Assembly: GCA_037576215.1 (NCBI GenBank)
Contig: JBANDB010000002.1
Location: forward strand, 7,378,001-7,442,000
DNA length: 64,000 bases
Direction: 5' to 3'
Source: Armillaria gallica
Lineage: Eukaryota; Basidiomycota; Agaricomycetes; Agaricales; Physalacriaceae
Part shown: positions 21,113 through 33,500 of the stretch, piece after piece
How the letters are laid out: each line of letters begins with the position of its first letter
Numbering within the stretch: the first letter of the stretch is position 1
Made by a program: the position numbers and the translations under genes
Notes under the pieces: generated by a model
Seen by the model: the letters and a program-made list of their open reading frames with translations, nothing else
Told to the model about the DNA's origin: nothing
Databases searched by the model: none

Positions 21113-21860
21113 GTTAACTGCTTTCACACCCGTCTTCGTATCTGACAGCAGAGCGTCAATAAATTTCCTTGCACAAGGATAGTGTGCGTACCATTTATCT
21201 ACGAACAGCGTATACCCACGCGGCTTGCAAAAGTCGCCCCCGGTCCCGAGGTGATATGCGCGTGCGTATGACGATAGGCAGCTTCCCCTTGTTGATCATT
21301 CCATGCCATGACGTAAGAATGGGTTTTGGAGCGTAACCTCGGTGACATTCAACCACTAAATCAATACTGATTTCTGCAAGGGTAGCCTTCACGATGCAGG
21401 CCCAGACTCTTGACGACCTTCATGAATTTAGTCTTGCACGCGAAGGAAATACGGAAGGACTAGTCCTCGTAAGAGGTATGAATGCGTTTGCCGCCGCAGG
21501 TCTGGAATTTGACAGAGTATTTGCGGTTCATTCTAATCCGAATAGTGTAGTGTTCGACGTATGCTGCCGAGTTCATTGGTGAACGAAACGGAGAGGACTT
21601 GACCTGCAGTGGTGAAGATGAGGAACATTCGTCGCGTCGTCTCGTTTCCAAGATCATCTGACTAGCGTGTTGTGGAAGGAACAATTTCTCCGTGGGACAC
21701 CATGTTGCTGCATCGTACCGATGTCATTGAGTGCCATTATCAGAAGGGTACCTGAGCTATCAAGAACGAGTCAGCCTTCACACCACGAGAGATTGTTGAA
21801 AAAAAGACAGACCCTATGACTCATTCACCGGTATATTTTCCTACAGCAAAAGCCTGCACG
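21113..21860. repeat. Dispersed repeat R2, copy 1
   Basis: Shares cacacccgtcttcgtatctg, a ccccggtcc block, gaggaacattcg and ttcaccggtatattttcc with 28,960-29,770 and 35,240-36,015, all in the same orientation. It is the most diverged of the three. Minus-strand frames share MNSxAYxE and other fragments, so it probably derives from a duplicated gene. Confidence 0.65.
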
Positions 21861-22162
21861 ATGAGATCCTGTCGTAGCAGGAGCGGCGAGACTCCCTTCT
21901 CACAAGCTACACAGTCCACCTCTCGAAAACGAGGCCGTCGTAAGAGTGCTCGGTGATCAGCAGAGTGTGCGCATGCTTAATGCCTTCTCCCTCCTGTCAT
22001 CGACGGCTTGCTCGCCAGAAGACGATCTGTCACCTAGAGTCAACCCTCGGTGATCCACGCAGTTCCACGCCTAAGTTCCTCTCCCGTTCGATCGCCCGCT
22101 ACTCCTGCGATATGCATGCTCCGTCGGTAGAGTCCTAGCATTGTAGATGCAACACTCCCCGT

Positions 22163-22783
22163 CAGTGTGTGATTGAGGGACCGAGGTACCGGGAAGACGA
22201 GTATCGTAGGGTACCAAATGGCGCCTGTCCGGCGTGCGAAGGAGATATGTGATTGGAGTCCCGTACAGGCATGATAACCAAGACAAGCACAACGGCTATT
22301 GCGCGGATGAGACACAATGCGGCAGCATACTCAAAGATGTACTCACCAAGTTCCTCAGAGATCTGGCAACGCGACAAGCTGCGCGCGCCTCTCGTCGTCC
22401 CACCATAAGCATCCCAAATTGTTGGAGAGATATCGCTCGACCTCGGGCTTGCGAAAGGGAGAAATCTTGAAGTATCGATGGATGCTAAGAGTAATCTCCA
22501 TTGGACGAGGAGACGACGCGTCGAGTTGTTTTTCTCCAATGATTTGGGTCTTCGCTGCTGCCGGCAGTGGAAGTCACGAAGGAAGGACCATTGGAATTTT
22601 TTGGATAAGGCACAAGTCATGTGATTCCGTACGTCATAGGCCCTAGCAGACGCGTCCGATCCTTGTTTGCTCCTTGTCAGTCCTTGTCCTCCAAGTACAA
22701 TCCGTCCTTCGAATGATAATTCGCACCTAGACGCATCGACTGATCATCACAAATCTCTTCTTTTATTGCTAGAAAAGCCACTT
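22163..22783. repeat. Dispersed repeat R3, copy 2
   Basis: Direct-orientation counterpart of 6,389-7,172. The minus-strand frame is longer here (ORF 22,162-22,620) and contains SEELGEYIFEYAAALCLIRA followed by a hydrophobic VVLVLVIMPV run, consistent with an old transmembrane segment. Not recognisable as a known family. Confidence 0.65.
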
Positions 22784-22789
22784 GCCGAT

Positions 22790-24600
22790 GTTCAGTTATC
22801 TGCGAGGGAAGACGAACCAGGTACATATTCAATATTTTTCGTTGGTCCGTGCCGGTACTCATTTATCTCTAGATTTTTACGACCATCCCTCTGCTGGGCT
22901 AATTCTGTATCCGAAGGCCAAGTCGGAGCAACTGCAGATGGAGCACATTCGACTTGATTCCTTCAGGTGAGTCTTTTTGATACTCGTGCGACTAAGACTT
23001 ATATTTCTCTTAGTACGCATACCTGCTCCAAATCCTACGAAGCTCGAAGCTGTCGACACCTTGGAGGAAGCGCTCATTTGATAAGGATGGCTGTGTATCC
23101 AGGGTTACCGGTGGAACGACAATGACTAGTAGGACTGCTCAACGAACTCGTCAAGCTCGGGAGGCAACAGGAATGCTAACGGCACCACAATCACATCCCA
23201 TTGCACTTCCCCTGTGCTTCCGCTTCTTCGCCTCATGCTTCTACTTCGACGAAGACAAAGCATGTATTTTCTCCCGACCCTACGCCCAGTGCATGTATGA
23301 GCTGCCACGGGTTCGGCTTCAGCATTGGCTGCAAGGACTGCTTGAGGTTAGCGGCACCCGTATTTTCTCCCAGCTTGCACTCACGAGTCTTAGATTACCT
23401 TTCTTCTTTTCGAGATTGATATGTTTGCCCTTCTTGACTGGTGCCATGTCGCGTGTTTTTGGATTTCCTCCGGAACCAAGCACTGCTGGGGCCGATACAT
23501 TTTCCGATCGGAAAAATGAAACCTCAAAATGTTGCGACATTTCATTTGATCTTCTAATGGTAAAAACGGGTTCAGCAAAACAGGTTAAAAGGCGGGATCA
23601 TTTACGTACTCTTTTAGGAGAAGGAAAAGAACCCGAAAAACGGAATGGAAAATGTGTTTCCCGCGGTCAGAACAAAGGAAACCGCTTTTCATTCGCAGAA
23701 AAGCAGCTATTTTTGGCAGGCGAAAGTAGCCTTAAATAGGACAAGGTTTTCTTTGCGTTTTCCGTGTCCCGTTTTTGCGGCATACAAAGGTGACGAAAAG
23801 TCACGACATTTTTAGAATACCTTTTTCCATCCTGAAAAGGAACCGACCCCAGCAGTGAAGGAGTCCGACGAGTGGCGGGTGCGAAGGGGAAAATGTGAGC
23901 AGACAACGAGGCAGTTAACGAGGTGGACAAAGAAGAACGGCCGTTCGTTCGTATCGAGCAGGATATCCTCCGACTGCATTCCCCCAACCGTTCGCCTACA
24001 CCACATTCCAGCTCCCAGTGGTACCAGACCCTCGCCGTACAAACTCTTTCGTTTGTCTTCCCCGCCTGATTCTGTCCTTCCACCGACATATAAGTTGCAT
24101 ACCACCCAGCGAGTCGGTCCATAGACGCACATTATTCCTCATCTCTTCACTCTCGGTGGTCGCTAGTGCCCGGTCGTACGTTGAAGATCCTCTAAATGGG
24201 TACGCATTTCTCGATTCCTGAGAGTATTTGTCCATCTTATTCCTTCACACAGTGACTCCGACAAATTCGGTTTGGCTCTCGATGCTCGGCTTGCGGTCGA
24301 TTGATTCGCTCAGGGTGTTATCCTAATGCCAAAATACATTACAACAAGAATGGTGGATGGCCGGAGACGACATAGCGCTAGGATAGGAATGGATGCTTAA
24401 AGCCGTCGAAGGACCGTTCATGCTATTCGCATACGACGGCAGAATGGGCTGTACACTCGAGGTGATGGCGATTGGAAGATTGGCAACCTAGGCCCAGTGG
24501 TCGTGAGGGAGCGAGGCGGCGTTGAGACAGGGAAAGCAGAAACGAAAGGAAAATGACGAAGGAGGTCTTGCTGCTAGTTGAGAAAAGGTCAGAACGAGGT
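22790..24600. other. No assignable gene; some coding-like fragments
   Basis: An intron-like gtgagt..ctcttag interval lies at about 22,968-23,012. One plus frame at 23,280-23,345 has a C-x2-C ... C-x2-C arrangement (SACMSCHGFGFSIGCKDCL), a weak zinc-site pattern. At 24,125-24,210 a frame reads LFLISSLSVVASARSY like a signal peptide but lacks an ATG. None of these could be joined into a gene. Confidence 0.3.
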
Positions 24601-24960
24601 GTAGTACCACCCGGGATGAGGAAAGATCAAGCAAAACTGCCAACGTCGCCATCCCAAAAGACCCATTCGCAAGACTGGCGTTAACGTCTCCAATTCTTAG
24701 GACGAAAGATTCGACGGTATCGCCGTTGACTCACGAAGTACTGATTCCACCAATACCGCCGGCGCGAAGGCGAAAATCTCCTTGTTTGACGTCGGACGCC
24801 CGAGCGCACAGTCGGTCGCCGTTCGCAGTCATGACCGTTGATTCTCCAGCGACGGCAGTCAGTTCATCAGATGTGCCCAGGTCTGGCGCGCCGCGACCTT
24901 CTCTGCTTAGACGAAAACAAAGAATTCGTTACCAACGCTACCTGTCAATGAGAGTCTGGC
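24600..24960 (+). repeat. Ser/Arg-rich repeat family, copy at 24.7 kb
   Basis: A broken relative of 20,690-21,000, sharing the pattern of an Arg-Lys-Ser-Pro-rich segment followed by DSPATAVSSSD. Stop codons interrupt it. Confidence 0.4.
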
Positions 24961-25618
24961 GCCGCTAAAGGTCGACAATGGCCACTCTACCCTTGTAGAC
25001 GTTCCTCGACGATCTTCATCACCTAAACGAAGACCACGAGCGAAAGACTCGCCCGATTTCACGCTGGACACCCCGCCTCTGGAAACTCCCGAGGAGATGC
25101 TGGTCAATTTGCCACTGCCAACGCCAAATATCGCGCCGTCTATCATAAGTTCGGGAAAGAAGAGGAAGGAACCGGATACAGAGCCGCCGACGCGTCTTAA
25201 ATCACCCTCACCAGTGATGAGGACTCCTTCACCTGATATCCCCGGTCTGTTCGTTGTATCACCTAAAACACCGTCATCGTACAACCCTCTGGCTTCATTC
25301 CCATCCCCGGCCTCTCCAACTGTCAGATCTCAACTATTCTCCACACATTTGCATTCTCATTCACATTCTCCTCTGTCGCCTCCACCAACCGTGTCAAAAT
25401 CTCTCCCCGAGACGAAATCCGAAAGAAACCTAAACTCGCTGCAAAAACGGCGTAAGATGACATTGGATGATGGGAAGAAGGTGCGAGAGAAGATGAAGGC
25501 GGGGGCGATTAAGCATGAGGAGGAGGTCCCGTCGTTGAGGTCGGCGACACCGATACTGTTATGGATTTCCGCCTCGATGGAATCCCACGGAATCCTCTGG
25601 AAGTCTCCAGTCGCTTGA
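24925..25618 (+). CDS. Pro/Ser-rich, probably disordered protein segment
   Basis: A continuous plus frame of about 230 codons. It reads SLPTLPVNESLAPLKVDNGH, then PRRSSSPKRRPRAKDSPDF, LDTPPLETPEEMLV, repeated SPSP/TPSP motifs, a His/Ser run (HLHSHSHSPLSPPP) and a basic, charged C-terminus (LQKRRKMTLDDGKKVREKMK). No folded domain is recognisable. The composition suggests a regulatory or nuclear protein exon. An ATG at 25,097 is a possible start, but the frame is open further upstream, so an upstream exon is likely missing or decayed. Confidence 0.4.
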
Positions 25619-25619
25619 A

Positions 25620-26403
25620 GACTTTTCCTTTTCTTTCTATCCTTTTCTTTACTTCGAATTACTCAGCGTAATGTACTCAATATGACTCACGACCTCACGA
25701 AACTTACAGAATCTTCTAGTAAACCACTTTGTATATATACGTAGCTACGAAACATGTAGTCGGCACCAAATTCTTACCTATCTTGAACCCCTACCACTTC
25801 GTGTGACCTCAAGCATCGGACACTAAGCTACGCGCTAGTCCCGTTAAGCTCATAAGTTAGAAACCTAAGCTTCGCGCTAGTCTACTAACTTCGTTCAAGA
25901 TACCTGTAAGATACCTCGAGCTCGCTCGAACCCATATCTCGCTCACGGATACCATCTTCTCACGCTCACGCTCTTGTTCTCTTACCACGACGTACTTCGA
26001 TTAGCGAATACTCGTTCTATTATCTAGCACGGTATCCGACTTTTACAACAGATACCAGTTCCAAGGGCTCTGTGGGCGATGACCATTCCAGGCGCGCCGC
26101 GGGCCCCAAGTGCGATGATGAGCGGTTGGGGGTGCTAGTATTTTATTGTTAGCTTTCATATTCGGATAACTTATGTGCTATTTCTTTGTTGTACTGACGG
26201 TGTACGTTTGTAAAAGCTTATTTAGAAATTTGATTTACCCCCAGCGCTTGGGATAACTTAGGGATAGTCGTGAAACCGCTCGGTGCTGCCGTATTTATTG
26301 GTAGGCATGTTGCGAGCATGACAGGTTACAACAGAAGTTTGAGTATTTGTTCTCGCTTAGTTAATACATAGTTAAACTTGATTAAATTCAAGTTAGCATT
26401 GAG
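25620..26403. other. AT-rich intergenic with short repeated motif
   Basis: Two near-copies of aagct(a/t)cgcgctagt occur at about 25,828 and 25,867. The style recalls LTR promoter repeats (compare the array at 10-124). No LTR pair or target duplication was found. The 3' UTR of the HET gene should lie at the right end. Confidence 0.35.
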
Positions 26404-28077
26404 TTAGCAAAGGACTGTTTCAACTTCTTCTATAACTCCGAGTTCCCGTAGCCTCATTTCTTCTTCTCCTGACATGTTGAACACTGACAATTTCTCAAAC
26501 TTCCTATCCTGCCTTTGCCTCCCAACTACCCAGGAATATCCTACCTGTTCCAACATATCTTTGCTGCCTATCAGTGTATATGAGCCATCAGGTATTGGAT
26601 ATACATGATCAGCAACAATTATGAAGGCATGGACCAACCCAACACCATCTTTGATGACTAGTACCCCCTGGTGAGGCTCCCCTTGGTGTAATGGATAAGA
26701 CAATCCCCACACATCACCTGAACTGATACAAGGTCCATGGTAAGAGTCCAAGTCACCATCTGCCTTCTCTGACCGAACAACATGCTCCATCCATATAATT
26801 CCAAAAGGCGGTGGAAGCATTGTCATCATTACCTGCTCCCATGATGGTCGCCAACATTGTGTTCTGTTTCCAGGTTCAGGATAGAAGAAAAACAACTGTG
26901 CCTGAGATGTAGACTCCATTGCATCCACAAGTGCTGCCCAGGCATCTTCTTCAGAGTGTGCTGAATTATATATTGGGGTATACTCCAAATCTAAAAGGTA
27001 TCCCAAGCCTGCAACTTTATCCAGAGGCTTTGTTGACACCCGCTTCTGCATCTGTGACAGGAAGTTAAATACCCAGTAACCTCTCCGCATCTGCTTCAAC
27101 AATTCCAGTTGTTCATTGAACCTCTTTTGTATGTCTTCTGTCATGAACCCACCATCACCAGTCTCCCCACCAATAATCATTGTCTCTTCACTAATCTCCT
27201 GTAGTGTCCATGCTCGATTGAACCAACAATGATCACTCTCAAAGTAGTCTGGTTTCAGGCACAAAGGCTGGCCCAGCCCACAAAAGTAGCAAACCACAGT
27301 CACATTTGAATACACCCACCCAATGGTAGGCACATCTAACTTCCACTCTTCCACATAAAGATCCTCCCTAAGCCCATGCTCCTGCCTCAAACACAGGACA
27401 TCCAACCATGCATACTCTGCTCCTAGGTTCAACATCTCTATCCGGATCAGATCAAGGTTAGCATCCTTTGGCATTGGTACAGGCCATTCACATCTGTTGA
27501 TGGGTGTCCACACATCAACACGATCCCTCTCATTCACCCAGGCATGTGATATTCCCCATGGGTATTTGCAGGCAACCCAGTATGGCACCACCCGGTTAGC
27601 ATACAGATCCCAAACACGCCGAGGGGGGATATCTCTCTCAACAATCCTGTCATTGACAAGAACACTCCGTCGCTTCTCTTGGTCCTTTTCTTTGGCGGAG
27701 TGTAATATGTGTTCAATGGTGGCGTAGTCAGACCAATAGCAGCGCAAATGGGCATAGGCCATGCCGAAGTCATCATTTCGTGTGATGTAAGATTCAAGAA
27801 CTGAATTTAGAGATGCCGTCAGATTGTATGATGTCCCGAGTGTCGCATTGAGCTTCTCCAACACTCCATTGACGCCAAGTTCAGCACAGAGAATGTCAGC
27901 CAAAGCAGATGGTATGACAGGCTTTCTACCAATGTAAGACCGTTGCTTGAGCACCGGAATGGCCGATTCTGCTTGGCCAGCTTCGGTGGGGGCAGAGAGT
28001 GTGACCTCAGGGAGACTCATATACTGGAGATGTGCATGGAATATGTTATTCCTTGTCTTGCTGGTATGCTTTGACAC
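26404..28077 (-). CDS. HET-domain (heterokaryon-incompatibility-like) protein
   Basis: A single 557-codon open frame. The core HET-type motifs are visible: PYWVACKYPWGISHAWV (about residues 170-186), CEWPVPMPKDANLDLIRIEM, EYAWLDVLCLRQEHG and DHCWFNRAWTLQEISEE, followed by STKPLDKVAGLGYLL. HET domains mediate cell death when incompatible strains fuse; many Agaricomycete copies have no known partner. The first 19 codons may be intronic. A gtaagt donor at about 28,078 and a catctccag acceptor suggest splicing just before TATATGAGTCTCC, so an acidic upstream exon (EYWKEDDDDDGEE) or a start at 28,020 is likely. No frameshift or internal stop. It lies between the NLR trio and the plus-strand MYND copy. 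Confidence 0.88.
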   Translation of the reverse strand: MSKHTSKTRNNIFHAHLQYMSLPEVTLSAPTEAGQAESAIPVLKQRSYIGRKPVIPSALADILCAELGVNGVLEKLNATLGTSYNLTASLNSVLESYITRNDDFGMAYAHLRCYWSDYATIEHILHSAKEKDQEKRRSVLVNDRIVERDIPPRRVWDLYANRVVPYWVACKYPWGISHAWVNERDRVDVWTPINRCEWPVPMPKDANLDLIRIEMLNLGAEYAWLDVLCLRQEHGLREDLYVEEWKLDVPTIGWVYSNVTVVCYFCGLGQPLCLKPDYFESDHCWFNRAWTLQEISEETMIIGGETGDGGFMTEDIQKRFNEQLELLKQMRRGYWVFNFLSQMQKRVSTKPLDKVAGLGYLLDLEYTPIYNSAHSEEDAWAALVDAMESTSQAQLFFFYPEPGNRTQCWRPSWEQVMMTMLPPPFGIIWMEHVVRSEKADGDLDSYHGPCISSGDVWGLSYPLHQGEPHQGVLVIKDGVGLVHAFIIVADHVYPIPDGSYTLIGSKDMLEQVGYSWVVGRQRQDRKFEKLSVFNMSGEEEMRLRELGVIEEVETVLC

Positions 28078-28149
28078 TTACCTCCTCCCCATCATCATCA
28101 TCATCTTCCTTCCAGTACTCGCCGGATGCTCCTCCTAGTCATAGCAGAA

Positions 28150-28960
28150 TGAGGGTGAAAACCATTAAAAGCAAGACAATCGCACATACCAATGTCCATA
28201 GGCGATGCAGATTGATACCAAGCTGTCGTGTTGTCCTCGTGGTAAGAAGCAGACAATGGGACTGGCGCCTAGACTGTCGCCATCAGGCTTCAGCACTGCC
28301 GAATGATAGGGGTCAAAGATATCCTCAAGTGGACATGTACAAACATTGAATATCCTTGTTAATCATGATGCACGTCCGTTCGGGTCCAATCGACTCAGTA
28401 CTGCTCTGAGGACTCACAATTTATATATTCGATGCTACTTTTACACCGCGTAACCACTATATCCGTGACCGAGGACCATCATTGTCCGATTAGGTACTCT
28501 CCCAGGCTATCTCCCATCATCACGCGAGTCGTCAAGCTCCCAGTGCGCACAAAGCCAAACATACGCGTACCGAAAGGCCCTTTCTTCTATTAGCTTCTAT
28601 TAGAAACTGTGACATCGAATTGCATTACAGCAAAAGAGATAAATCCCCTCGAGGACTCACGGTGTATATGCGAATGACCCCATACCTATGCTGGTTCAAC
28701 GCACGCGGAGTTTTCAGCGGCAATAGTCTTTGCCTTGCGCAGCACCATGTCATCAAGGCGTTTACCCTTCTCTGTCACCTGGTTATGCATGTGGCCCATC
28801 GGAGGTTCCAAAACCTCGCAGAATACGGTCGTCGGAGTGTTTGCGACTAGCCCAATGATCAAACAGTGCGAAACCAGTAAATGTAAAATGCGAAGTAGGG
28901 AATGCGTGAAGGGACGCTGGTATAAGGGTGGCGCGCATACGTCTATTAGTATCCTCGAAC
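28150..28960. other. Upstream region of the HET gene; unassigned ORF
   Basis: The first few hundred bp should hold the HET promoter. On the minus strand, 28,686-28,880 has a coding-like frame (GLVANTPTTVFCEVLEPPMG, then HNQVTEKGKRLDDMVLRKAK), but no family was recognised and it adjoins repeat R2. Confidence 0.3.
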
Positions 28961-29770
28961 GGCGTGTACCCTCCCAAGAATGTGCCGCTCGCAAAAATCG
29001 CCCCCGGTCCCCGTCGGAGCCTACGACGTGATATGCGCATGCATATCAAGAACCCGAATTCGACAGGCAGTTTCCCTTTGTAATGTAGATTGAACGTCTT
29101 AACAAGACGTGATGGCTGGGTTTAGTCGAGACAGGAGCGTGGCCTTGATTTCGAGGGTGATGTTCGACCGGTAAATCTGCTACGGTAGCTGCCACGAGGC
29201 GGGCCCAGACTCTCGACTACCTTCGCAGCTGCAGTCTTGGATGCGAAGGAAAAACGGAAGGAAGGACCCCAAGAGAGGTAGGAGTGCGTTTGCAGCCGAA
29301 GGCGTCGACTTTGACAGAGCATTTGCGCACATTCTAATCCGAATGGCTCGGCGTTCGATGTATGCTTTCGAGTTCATTGATAAACGGAACGAGAGGACTC
29401 GGCCCGTGGTGGTGGAGACGAGGAACATTCGTCCAGTCATCTCTTTTCCAAGCTCATCCTGATAGCGATTAATGTGTTGTCGAAGGAGGGGTTTTTTGGG
29501 TTTTTCCTCGGGAAATTGCGTTGCGGCATCGCATCGATGACATTGAGTGCCATTATCAAAAGTGAATCTTGACGTCCATGAGCAGCCAGAACTGGTGAGA
29601 AAGAGTAAACCTTCGAACTACGAGAGATTGTAGCAAAAGGGGCAGACCTATAAGCCATTCACCGGTATACTTTCCTACAGCGAATATCAGCATGATGGGA
29701 TCTAAGTCAATTGGAGAAAGTCGAGAGGGAGATATGGGGCAGGAATCCGAAAAGCAGTTGATATTCTCCC
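28960..29770. repeat. Dispersed repeat R2, copy 2
   Basis: Closest to copy 3 (35,240-36,015), with long runs of near identity such as ggagcgtggccttgatttcgag, cggcgttcgatgtatgctttcga and gggagatatggggcagg (each compared up to minor mismatches). Same orientation as copies 1 and 3. Confidence 0.75.
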
Positions 29771-30585
29771 CCATAGTTTTCGAAATAACATCTGATCTGA
29801 TAACTGTGAGCGCGATGTCTGTCAAGAGTGAAGAACATACTTACTGGATCTCTCCTTCAGCACTGCTAGTGAGCTCCTTTCCCAGCTCGAACAAGCACGT
29901 CCCGGACCTACAACCCGTTTAAATCTTCTTCCTATGCACTTCTGCGGCGTCTTCTTCGACGGTCTTGAACTCTCACACTACCTTCTCCTTCCTATGCCGC
30001 CGGGCTCACATTTTCAAGTGCTTCAGTTCATTGAGCCCAGCAGTCACAGTTCAGTTAAAACGAGTTCTAACCAGAGCTCCAGACTCTGACTGGTGATTGT
30101 GGGACCCTCGACGAGGAAAGAATTGGTGCCGTGTTAGACAAGAAAGCAGTAGCCTGAGCGTTATTGTCACAAACCTGTCACGAACGGCACGAACACGATT
30201 TGCACGACTACGGCCCGCCGGTGTCCGGTGTGCTTTCCGAAAATCGGATCCTCTGCAAATCCTCTGCCATCATGTCCAGTTCTCTGCTCTTTTTCCGTCA
30301 TTTATAGCACAGGATAGCAAGCAAGAATGAAATTTCTGGAGCTGCATGGACTATAAACTCAACAATACTGCGGTGACAGGTATTGAGTCCTAGGACCGCC
30401 TCATGATGAGTCATGAAAGGCATCCAGCGTGACATTGACTCTTCCATGATTTCCATCATGGTTAGCACGTTTCGGACAAGAGATCAAAAGGTGCATACAG
30501 TCTCAATCGAGAGCTTCAATGGTGCTCACGGCAGCTTTAGGCCATGTTTCCAGCGTCTTCTGGGGATTATTGACCTTCAACAATT
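29771..30585. other. No convincing gene
   Basis: Short ORFs only. The right part leads into the upstream flank of MYND copy B. Confidence 0.35.
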
Positions 30586-33500
30586 TGCGGCACAAACGGC
30601 CATCAAACCCTACAGCGAGCCCACAGTGAAATGGAGCAAGTATAGCATCGTGCTGAGGGTGGGAGGAAGGATAACCCGACAAAAGGCTTCAACGCTGAGT
30701 TTCTACTTACTAGCGTTCGCGGATGCTAACGAGTTTTCCTACTGACTGCCGAGCAAACGTAAAAATATTCTACATAATCTAATATTCCCCCTCCGATTGT
30801 CCGTATATAACCAGTTTCTTGGATCATTGATCAATGCGACAGTTTGAAACACCGGTGCATCTAGCTTGTGATAATGCTGCATGCATTCAGATCATACTAT
30901 TTTATTTCCCTTTTGGTTGATAGTCTGGAGTGAATGTCCTTTACGGTGTGGTAGACTGATTGTGCCATCTGACGACTGAGTCCGGTCCGATTGATCCATC
31001 GACAAACATCGCAAAGCACCATCTTGTTTGCTCACTCGATGGACTCAGCAACAGCCTCTGCAGCACAAGATGCTCCGCGAGCGTATCTGATTGGTTTCAA
31101 TCTCCCTGTGGATTACAAGATGCCTGATCTAGCCCTGGTTCGCATTGATGCAGTTAAAGGTGATCTACAGTGTACACTATCTGGTATCTCTAAGTCTTCT
31201 TCTGACCTGTGACAATGAACAGTCACCGGACTCATGCGATCCCCAATACCACCTCGACGTCCTGCTGCTAATGTTAGAGGCGAGCCTCTAGGCCTCCTTC
31301 CGCCGGCATTTGTGTACAACGCTATCTGTCCCGATCTCTTTCAGTTCAGCTATCTTTGCTTTGTCGAGGATAGTAAGTTTCACTGCATTTTCAGATATAT
31401 ATCATTTTTCTTATAGCGCGTAGTTCCAGAAGATATTTTACCGCAGTGTATTTGGGCTCTCGAATGGATAATTCGTGCCTTCCTGGAAGGCTCAGACGAG
31501 CAACTGAAGGTATACGGTCCTCTCGCGCTGCAAGTGCAAGGTAGTGGCATCACTACAGAGACAGAACGATACTTCACGGTAAAATTTTCTTCTACAGCAT
31601 CCAAATTTCTCCACATACTGATCAATGCTTGCTTAGCTTCAAAATTGCCGATACAAGTTGGCCAATCACTTTCTGTGAGTATTTCCTCTGGCGTACCACT
31701 TCACCTCTGAGTCTTTGACAATGAAACCTAGTAAACCCCAAATCAACCAACCACTGGAAGCTCTCCGCCATATTCGATGTATCATGGAGGCAGACAAGGA
31801 GCGCACTGGAAAGTCCGATATTTTGTTTATAAACCCGTGCGTATCCGCAATCGTAGCCACCTCATACCTATATTGACTATTTTTTAAAGAGGGTTATACG
31901 TCTCGTTTGCTGTATGCCTCGCACGCGCAAGAACAGACGACATTGAAGCAAAAGCAGCATTATCGCGTATCATTCGTGATCCAACATCGGTACAAGCGAG
32001 TCTGAAACCACTACGCAACATGTCAAAGCAAAGGTGTATCTTGCCCGTGTACTTCGGCGACTTGGAGAAGACAGCGAAGCGCATAAATTGTATGTCAAGC
32101 GGTCATTGCCTTTAATGATGTTGCCTGATACTGAGCTCTTTAGGGAGATATGGCTGGTCAGATGGTTCAAGAAGCATCCGCATGGATTCAAGGATTCCAT
32201 TTTGGTACCAATGTTCACTACGGACATCGATCCAGCTGTGGATCCGGTTATCGCAGGCCTTGGTGGATCAAAGTGGTTCGATCGTAGGAAGGCAGCACTA
32301 AAGACGCAAATTATTGAAAAAAGGAGCTGCCGAAACTGCCGCGCCAGCGAACCCGAAGTTAAATTGTTGAAATGCTCGAAATGCAAGTATACATCTTACT
32401 GGTCAGTGCTAACTCCTTTTCTTCCGGAATACGCAATCCTGAAATAACGGTTCTCCAAGTTCCACAGAGTGCCAGAAAATGAACTGGCGCTACCACAAGT
32501 ATATTTTCCATTATACATACTTTATGGGAGTGCTCATGATGCTCCCGAATGATACAGGACATACTGCAGGTGAACATATCGGCTTGATCACTAGATATGA
32601 TGTTAATGATGATTCTAGAGAGGATGCCGCATATTTCCGGACATTAGCAGATCTTAAGAGGAAGAATACCTTTGCGGCACGAAAACTCCGAGACTGGATG
32701 AATTACAGAGACAACCCAAGGCGGGAAACGGAAGAGTCCTTTGCACATGCCCTTGGACTAGCGCGCGATGCATCACGAGGCCGCACACACATCATATATC
32801 AGGAAGTCGAGTATGTCCCATCCGTAATGGGTCATCTCGACCAGTTCAGAACCACAGGAGTTGGAGTTTTCAAGCTCGAGGATGTCTGGCAAGACATTGA
32901 AACGAGAATGGGACTAGATCCTGGCGAGGGGAAAGTGTACATCGGCGAGATGCTCGAGGAGTTTGATCATACACCTGGACAAGGTCGGGTTGAAGAGGTG
33001 TTCATTCCTACCTTCACTTTGATGTTCTCGCCCAAAAACGATGTCCAACCGTACCTTACAATTGGTGTGTTGTTTCTCTATCTTGGAAGTCCTGGTGCGA
33101 TGGTACTTCTCAATTTTAGGTCGTTTTTCGCAAAAGGAGGTATCATCCATGCAACCCAAACCGGACTGGAGACAGAACGTGAATATGAAAGGCGAGCTTC
33201 AAGTTCCTGTTCACATCAAGTTGGGCGACGGCAAGATTCTGGATGCAGAATATATCTTTTGAAGTCACGAGTCCAATCATAATTATTGACTACGCATGAG
33301 TAGCTAACGTTGATGCATTTAATTACCGCGGGAAACCAAGGACTAAGTAGTAACTCTGCCAACCGCTTGAATGTTCTATTGATGGGTGTGAATGTGTGAA
33401 TGTGTGCACAGATGATGATGAATGATAATCCATACTAGCCATAGATCCGAGATGTGTTGAAGTCTTGTCTGCGAGCTGGGCTCAAATAGCAAGGAATACT

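Noticed and set aside
23122..23739. 205-codon plus-strand ORF
   Set aside because: Composition is irregular, no domain is visible and several overlapping frames are equally open. Not enough support for a gene call.
25757..26052. Solo LTR between tgtagtcggc and cttttaca
   Set aside because: The ends have TG and CA character, but no matching 4-6 bp duplication flanks them and no second copy is in the window.
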